Below, one piece after another: positions 13,274-17,571 of a stretch of 17,571 nucleotides of DNA. Source of the DNA: CALJEL01 sp041082235 (lineage in GTDB: Bacteria; Nitrospirota; Thermodesulfovibrionia; Thermodesulfovibrionales; CALJEL01); assembly GCA_041082235.1 (NCBI GenBank), contig JBDOIG010000003.1, forward strand, positions 1 through 17,571, given 5' to 3'. The notes beneath the pieces were generated by a model. It saw only the letters and a list, made by a program, of their open reading frames with translations, ran no database searches and was not told the DNA's origin. The position numbers and the translations under genes are program-made. Numbering within the stretch: the stretch's first letter is position 1; every line of letters begins with the position of its first letter.

Positions 13274-14842
13274 ATGTCATTAAGAAAAAAGATTAAGGAA
13301 AGACTTTCAAATGAAAAGGGCACAATATATAAAGACCCTGGTGGTAAGGTCTCTGTATGCCTTGTCTATCCAGATACCTATCATATTGGCATGTCTAATC
13401 TTGGATTTCAGGGGATATATGGACTTATAAATTCAAGAACGGATTGTGTCTGTGAAAGGGCATTTCTGCCTGATGATGAGGACTTAGAGGAGATGATTAA
13501 AAAAAATATCTCCCTCGTGTCCTATGAGTCCATGAGGCCACTTGGAGAATTTGATGTCATTGCCTTCAGCATATCCTTTGAAAATAATTTCCCTGATGTC
13601 CTTAAGATACTCAGATTGTCTCATATACCTCTCAGGGCATCTGAGAGGGATGATAGACATCCCCTTGTTGTAGCAGGTGGAATCTCTATGACCTCTAATC
13701 CTGAACCCCTGGCAGAGTTTTTTGATTTAATAATGCTTGGTGATGGAGAATTACTCATACCTCCATTCATTGATGCTGTGAAGGAATGGAGGTTTAAGGG
13801 AGCGGGCAAGGAAGAGGTCCTCAAAGACCTTTCAAGGAAAGAGGGTTTCTATGTGCCATCAGGATATGAGGTCATTTATGAGAGTGAAAGGATTATCAGG
13901 AGAAAAAATAAAGAGGGATATCCAGAAAGGATAAAGGTCCCTGTTCTTAAAGACCTTTATGCTGGTGTAAGGCATTCTATTATTACTCCAGAGACAGAGT
14001 TCTCAGATATGCATCTTGTAGAGGTAATGAGGGGATGTCCCTGGAGGTGCAGGTTCTGCCTTACAGGAAATCTTTTCCCCTTAAGGATAAGGTCTCTTGA
14101 GAGTGTTCTTCAGGAGATCAAGGCCTCTACTGCACCGAGATTTGGAATAATAGGCTCATCACTTACAGATTATAGATATATCAAAGAACTGCTTCAGTTT
14201 GAAGGAGTTGACTTCTCCATCACCTCCCTAAGGGCATCACCGAAGGCTGCGGAGATAATATCTTTGCTTAAGAATAAAAAAAGTGTCTCCATAGCACCTG
14301 AGGCTGGCTCAGAAAGGCTCAGGAGCCTGATTAATAAGAATATAAAAGAAGAGGATATCCTTCATAGCTCAGAGCTCTTGCTTAAAGAAGGAATCGAGAA
14401 TATGAGGCTTTATTTCATGATAGGTCTTCCAGAAGAGACTGATGATGATGCAATAGGAATTGTTGAACTTGTAAAAAAGATAAGGTCTCTATCAAAAAGG
14501 GGGGGCATCTCCTTAAGCATAAGCATCTTTGTCCCAAAGCCCCATACACCCTTTGAGCGAGCTCCTATGGCAGGCCCAGAGGTGATAAAAAAAAGGCTGA
14601 ATATTATAAAAAAAGGATTAAAGCCCCTGGAAAATGTGCGTGTCCTCCATGAAGTTCCAAAATATGCCTACATGCAGGGACTCTTTGCACAGGGCTCAAG
14701 GAGGATAGGACTTGTTTTAGAGGAGATGCTTGATGAGCCAGACTGGAAGGTGGCATGCAGGAAGAGAGGCATTGACCCTGATTTTTATATCTTCAGAAAA
14801 AAGGAACCTGATGAGATGCTTCCATGGGATTTTATAGAATAA
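13274..14842 (+). CDS. Radical SAM protein, TIGR03960-like
   Basis: This 522-residue radical SAM enzyme is of unknown substrate. The N-terminal part (to about 170) has a B12-binding-like layout: VCLVYPDTYHIGMSNLGFQ, split here as VCLVYPDTYH and IGMSNLGFQ, and PLVVAGGISMTSNPEPLAEF, with the D.I.LGDGE stretch. The radical SAM core has CxxxCxxC at C255, C259 and C262 (GCPWRCRFC), followed by IAPEAGSERLR and GLPEETDDD. The overall pattern matches TIGR03960, often fused with a second domain (TIGR03936) that is absent here. I chose ATG 13274 with GGAAAGG upstream; TTG at 13253 would add seven residues but lies 8 nt after the predicted start of transcription. The next gene, yggS, follows after 5 nt. 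The substrate cannot be deduced. Confidence 0.9.
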   Translation: MSLRKKIKERLSNEKGTIYKDPGGKVSVCLVYPDTYHIGMSNLGFQGIYGLINSRTDCVCERAFLPDDEDLEEMIKKNISLVSYESMRPLGEFDVIAFSISFENNFPDVLKILRLSHIPLRASERDDRHPLVVAGGISMTSNPEPLAEFFDLIMLGDGELLIPPFIDAVKEWRFKGAGKEEVLKDLSRKEGFYVPSGYEVIYESERIIRRKNKEGYPERIKVPVLKDLYAGVRHSIITPETEFSDMHLVEVMRGCPWRCRFCLTGNLFPLRIRSLESVLQEIKASTAPRFGIIGSSLTDYRYIKELLQFEGVDFSITSLRASPKAAEIISLLKNKKSVSIAPEAGSERLRSLINKNIKEEDILHSSELLLKEGIENMRLYFMIGLPEETDDDAIGIVELVKKIRSLSKRGGISLSISIFVPKPHTPFERAPMAGPEVIKKRLNIIKKGLKPLENVRVLHEVPKYAYMQGLFAQGSRRIGLVLEEMLDEPDWKVACRKRGIDPDFYIFRKKEPDEMLPWDFIE

Positions 14843-14847
14843 AGGGT

Positions 14848-15546
14848 ATGAATCAGATTATTGAAAACATATCCAATATCTTCAAACGTATCAGCCATGC
14901 TGCTATGAGGGCTGGCAGAAACCCTGAAGAGATAAAACTCATAGCAGTAACAAAGACAGTGCCTCCAGAAAGGATAATTGAGGCAATAGAGGCAGGCCTG
15001 AGGATATTCGGTGAAAACAGGGTTCAGGAGGCAAGGGATAAGATCCCTGAGATAATGCAGAGAGCTCCTGATATAAAACTCTCATGGCATATGATAGGCC
15101 CTCTTCAGAGAAATAAGGCGAAGTATGCTGTTAAACTCTTTGATATAATTCACTCAGTTGACTCAAAAGAACTTGCCCTTGAGATAAACAAACAGGCTGA
15201 AAAGATCGGAAAGATCCAGGATATCCTCATAGAGGTGAAACTCTCTCCAGAGAAGACAAAGCATGGCATAAGTCCTGAAGAGTTTTTTGAGCTCCTCGAA
15301 TTCACCTCCACATTAAAGAATCTCAATGTAAAGGGTCTGATGACCATACCACCCTATTCAGAGAATCCCGAGGACTCAAGACCATATTTCAGAAGACTCA
15401 GGGAAGTGCTTGAGGAGGCCAATGTAAAGGGATTCCCTCTTAAAGAACTCTCAATGGGGATGTCTGGAGACTTTGAGATAGCTGTTGAAGAAGGTGCAAC
15501 CATGGTGAGGATCGGGACAGCTATATTTGGAGAGAGGGAAAAATAA
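14848..15546 (+). CDS. yggS: PLP homeostasis protein YggS (PLPBP)
   Basis: YggS binds pyridoxal 5'-phosphate through a Lys and maintains PLP homeostasis; it has no established enzyme activity. The 232-residue protein shows LIAVTKTVPPE with the PLP-binding Lys36 at the same position as E. coli, FGENRVQEA, WHMIGPLQRNK and the C-terminal SMGMSGDFEIAVEEGATMVRIG, split as SMGMSGDFEIAVEEG and ATMVRIG. I chose ATG 14848 because the sequence that follows matches the family's usual start; ATG 14824 would lie inside the upstream gene and add eight residues. The ribosome-binding site AAAGGG is close to the ATG. It forms a transcription unit with the radical SAM gene. Confidence 0.95.
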   Translation: MNQIIENISNIFKRISHAAMRAGRNPEEIKLIAVTKTVPPERIIEAIEAGLRIFGENRVQEARDKIPEIMQRAPDIKLSWHMIGPLQRNKAKYAVKLFDIIHSVDSKELALEINKQAEKIGKIQDILIEVKLSPEKTKHGISPEEFFELLEFTSTLKNLNVKGLMTIPPYSENPEDSRPYFRRLREVLEEANVKGFPLKELSMGMSGDFEIAVEEGATMVRIGTAIFGEREK

Positions 15547-15571
15547 ATCAGCCCTGCATTGTCTTTTTTAA

Positions 15572-16345
15572 CTACCTCAGGGAGTTTCTTTTTCCGCTTT
15601 TCAAGCTTCTCGCCTCCTTCAATTTCTGGCTAAGTCCACTCCAGAATCCATAAAGCATAACCTGAAGGGAAAGCACAGCCATAAAACCAATAGATGTATG
15701 GTATCCCATGGACTCTGCCATCCTTATAGCAATATCTTCTATCTTCTGGTAGAGATAAACCATATTGGTCATGGCAGTGAAGATAGTAACAAACATCCCT
15801 ACTATTACACCTTCCAGAAGTGCGATTGACCGTGAAGTAAACCCTATCCAGAGCCCTGTCCCAACACTCGTTGCAAGACCAATACAGGTGAGCATATATA
15901 ATCCCTCAAAACCAGCAAGCCAGGGATGCTCTCCTTTTAAAAATCTTCCGACAATATTTATCCCGTAGCTTCCATAAAGGTCCCTGAATGAACTATCTGT
16001 AAAATAAAGATACAGTATTGATATGACTGACTCAATGAGAAGCTTCAGGCCAAAGCTTATACCCACTCCTGTAAATATCCTTGCTAATGTAATATTCCCA
16101 AAAAGCCTTTTAAGCCCTGATCTGAACTCTTTCTTGAGACTTTCTGGCTTGACCTTTTCTGGAGGAAGGGGCTTTGCCTTTCCAGTCCTTATCCTTTCAA
16201 GTGTCTGGTATATAAGGGCATAAAGCAGAGGGATAAGGGGAAAGACCCTTGAGGTATAATGTTCAAGTCCAGCAGCATGGCTTACGGCTACAAGACCCGC
16301 AGCTCCTCCAAGAGCCATAATAAAACTCAAAAAAAGATTTAACAT
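15572..16345 (-). CDS. Six-helix membrane protein of unknown function
   Basis: I do not recognise this 257-residue inner membrane protein. Predicted membrane helices are at about 3-24, 33-49, 88-115, 143-170, 174-198 and 217-238, with a basic cytoplasm-type loop (51-85) between the second and third. Short conserved-looking patterns are ARIFTGVGISFGL, EGLYMLTCIGLATSVG and ALLEGVIVGMFVTIFTAM. It has no cofactor-binding motif I can name. The ATG at 16345 is preceded by a GGGGGC stretch and lies 29 bp after hypC, so it is probably cotranscribed with the hydrogenase maturation genes and could assist the hydrogenase, but it may be a read-through neighbour. It converges on yggS with 25 bp between. 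Confidence 0.75.
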   Translation of the reverse strand: MLNLFLSFIMALGGAAGLVAVSHAAGLEHYTSRVFPLIPLLYALIYQTLERIRTGKAKPLPPEKVKPESLKKEFRSGLKRLFGNITLARIFTGVGISFGLKLLIESVISILYLYFTDSSFRDLYGSYGINIVGRFLKGEHPWLAGFEGLYMLTCIGLATSVGTGLWIGFTSRSIALLEGVIVGMFVTIFTAMTNMVYLYQKIEDIAIRMAESMGYHTSIGFMAVLSLQVMLYGFWSGLSQKLKEARSLKSGKRNSLR

Positions 16346-16374
16346 ATATTTGCCCCCGCAGTTGACAGAACAGT

Positions 16375-16611
16375 TTAATCTGACTCCTCAGCGAGTCTCA
16401 GACTTATCTCCTCAATTAATCTCAGGCTATCCTCTGCTGCCTCTTTCTGGACCTTCTGTATAGCAAATCCTGCATGGACAAGCACGTAGTCTCCGACTTC
16501 CACCTCTTCAGGAAGTAAAAGCAGGCTCACCTTTAGCCTTGTGCCCTGAGAATCTACTGTGGCAATAAGGTCTTCCTTATGGATTATCCTTGACGGCACT
16601 GCAAGACACAT
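16375..16611 (-). CDS. hypC: [NiFe]-hydrogenase maturation chaperone HypC
   Basis: This chaperone binds the large-subunit precursor and HypD and helps deliver the Fe(CN)2CO unit. The 78 residues begin MCLAVP, with the essential Cys2, and contain the family's second motif GDYVLVHAGFAI (40-51). A short, charged helical tail follows. The ATG at 16611 has an AGAGGAA ribosome-binding site. It overlaps the protease gene by 35 nt in another frame, indicating coupled translation. Only hypC of the hyp set is in this window. Confidence 0.95.
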   Translation of the reverse strand: MCLAVPSRIIHKEDLIATVDSQGTRLKVSLLLLPEEVEVGDYVLVHAGFAIQKVQKEAAEDSLRLIEEISLRLAEESD

Positions 16612-17092
16612 CTGAGTTCCTCTTCTTACATTCTACTCTCCAATGGTTCAATTTCTCAATAATCCTATTAAGAAGCTCATCTATCTTTGATGTTATAAGA
16701 GGAGAAAGCCCGAACCCTGTTTCAAGTGTAAGTGGCTGTATCCCTATAAGACATATCTCCTCAGGCATAGCTCCGAGCATCTCCAGGGCAAGAAGGACCT
16801 CTCCAAGACCTATGTGATGGACAGAGAGCTTTGAATGGAGTATAGCTGGAATCTCTTTGTTTTCAAGTATCCCTATATAACCAGGGTCTTTGCCAAAATC
16901 AACAGCATCAATTATCAAGACCTTCTTCCTTCCCTCTAAAAAAGGAAGAAGATCAAGGCCCTTTGTGCCACCATCAATAATATCTATCTCAGGATAGAAA
17001 GAATATCTCCTTTGAAGCTCCTCTACAATGCGAACTCCCACTCCCTCATCAGTGAGAAGTATATTTCCGAGACCAAGAACAAGTATATTCAC
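16577..17092 (-). CDS. hyaD: [NiFe]-hydrogenase maturation endopeptidase
   Basis: This protease cleaves the C-terminal extension of the hydrogenase large subunit after nickel insertion. The 171-residue protein has the metal-binding residues of E. coli HybD at identical positions: Glu16 in LLTDEGVG, Asp62 in IIDAVDF and His93 in SVHHIGLG. The N-terminus MNILVLGLGNILLTDEG is typical. The start codon is GTG at 17092, without a good ribosome-binding site, 8 nt after the cytochrome b stop. The last part runs into hypC. It belongs to the HyaD/HybD family; I assign hyaD by context next to a cytochrome b. Confidence 0.95.
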   Translation of the reverse strand: MNILVLGLGNILLTDEGVGVRIVEELQRRYSFYPEIDIIDGGTKGLDLLPFLEGRKKVLIIDAVDFGKDPGYIGILENKEIPAILHSKLSVHHIGLGEVLLALEMLGAMPEEICLIGIQPLTLETGFGLSPLITSKIDELLNRIIEKLNHWRVECKKRNSDVSCSAVKDNP

Positions 17093-17100
17093 TTAATAAC

Positions 17101-17571
17101 TCAATCCTCAATCACCTTATATCCACTGAACATGGAGCTTATAAGCCCGTTCTTTTCTGCACGCTCCACAAACCAGCTTATATACACATGGGCAAGGATA
17201 AAGGCAATTATGAGCCACATTATAAGGTGGTGATAGAGTCTTAAGGTATTATCCACAAAGAAAATGAGCATCCAGCCACCAAGGAACTTCCAGAGGCCTC
17301 CCACATGACTCTGGGAATAGAGGGCAAACCCGGTCAGTATCTGAATTGTAAAGAGTATAAACAGGGCAAGATATATATAAGTTGCACAGGCTGTATGGCC
17401 TGCTTTCTTCAGGGCTGGCGGGATATCCCTTCTTAAAAGGAGATAGAATTTTGAGATCTCAATGAGGTCTTTTATCTTCTCAGCTGAGAATGGATTAAAG
17501 ACCCTCCAGCTTGCATAAGGATTGCCTGCAAAGGCCCAGTATATACGAAGGATAAAACTGCAGGTAAAGAG
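17101..17571 (-). CDS. hyaC: Hydrogenase b-type cytochrome, C-terminal part
   Basis: The gene is cut by the right edge; 156 codons are seen in an unbroken frame to 17571. This membrane subunit passes electrons from the [NiFe]-hydrogenase to the quinone pool. Visible signatures of HyaC/HydC are RIYWAFAGNPYASW near the start of the fragment, a GHT motif before the third helix and two His spaced 14 residues apart in RLYHHLIMW...AHVYISW, the likely heme ligands. Three helices are seen. hyaD follows after 8 nt. The large and small subunits should lie beyond 17571. Confidence 0.93.
   Translation of the reverse strand, partial: LFTCSFILRIYWAFAGNPYASWRVFNPFSAEKIKDLIEISKFYLLLRRDIPPALKKAGHTACATYIYLALFILFTIQILTGFALYSQSHVGGLWKFLGGWMLIFFVDNTLRLYHHLIMWLIIAFILAHVYISWFVERAEKNGLISSMFSGYKVIED

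Noticed and set aside
15552..15582. CCCTG...CAGGG pair in the yggS/membrane protein gap as a bidirectional terminator
   Set aside because: A 5-bp stem with a loop over 20 nt is too weak.
1..17571. tRNA, rRNA, CRISPR array, transposase or toxin-antitoxin genes
   Set aside because: None were found by reading both strands; no repeat-spacer pattern or transposase motif is present.

Overview
The window looks like chromosomal DNA of a Gram-negative (diderm) bacterium of moderate to low GC. It carries a lipoprotein, a type IV pilus retraction ATPase, RecA, AlaS and a [NiFe]-hydrogenase cytochrome b. The combination of a Hel308-type helicase, hydrogenase maturation genes, a phasin-like/UbiB pair and this codon style suggests Nitrospirota (Thermodesulfovibrio-like) or a related anaerobe. 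That placement is inference; there is no rRNA here to settle it.

Layout. Positions 1-480 contain no convincing gene, but hold a sigma-28-like promoter and a two-hairpin element. Next, on the minus strand, is a complete Hel308-like superfamily 2 DNA helicase (484-2631). Diverging from it on the plus strand are an isochorismatase-fold hydrolase, then a secreted Lys/His-rich protein of unknown function that overlaps a Nudix hydrolase (to 4510). A second copy of the two-hairpin element lies in the convergent gap at 4511-4663.

From 13069 down to 4664 eight minus-strand genes are packed almost without gaps: recA, pilT, recX, a small lipoprotein, alaS, a phasin-like coiled-coil protein, a UbiB/ABC1 kinase-like protein and queE. 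The core recA-recX-alaS order is the one known from Escherichia coli. Here pilT and the lipoprotein gene are interposed, and the lipid/membrane pair plus queE are appended. RecA has a C-terminal tail partly made of a 7-bp tandem repeat.

Diverging from recA on the plus strand is a two-gene unit: a radical SAM protein (TIGR03960-like) and the PLP-binding protein YggS. Converging on it from the right edge are, on the minus strand, the end of a hydrogenase cytochrome b (hyaC type), its maturation protease (hyaD type), hypC and an unrecognised six-helix membrane protein. These are probably the 3' part of a membrane-bound uptake [NiFe]-hydrogenase operon whose structural subunits lie beyond 17571.

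The most distinctive observations are two diverged, inverted copies of a composite hairpin element with compensatory arm changes; a Hel308 orthologue in a bacterial context; the tandem-repeat tail of RecA; an AU-rich hairpin overlapping the ribosome-binding site of the secreted protein gene; and the unknown membrane protein at the end of the hydrogenase maturation cluster.
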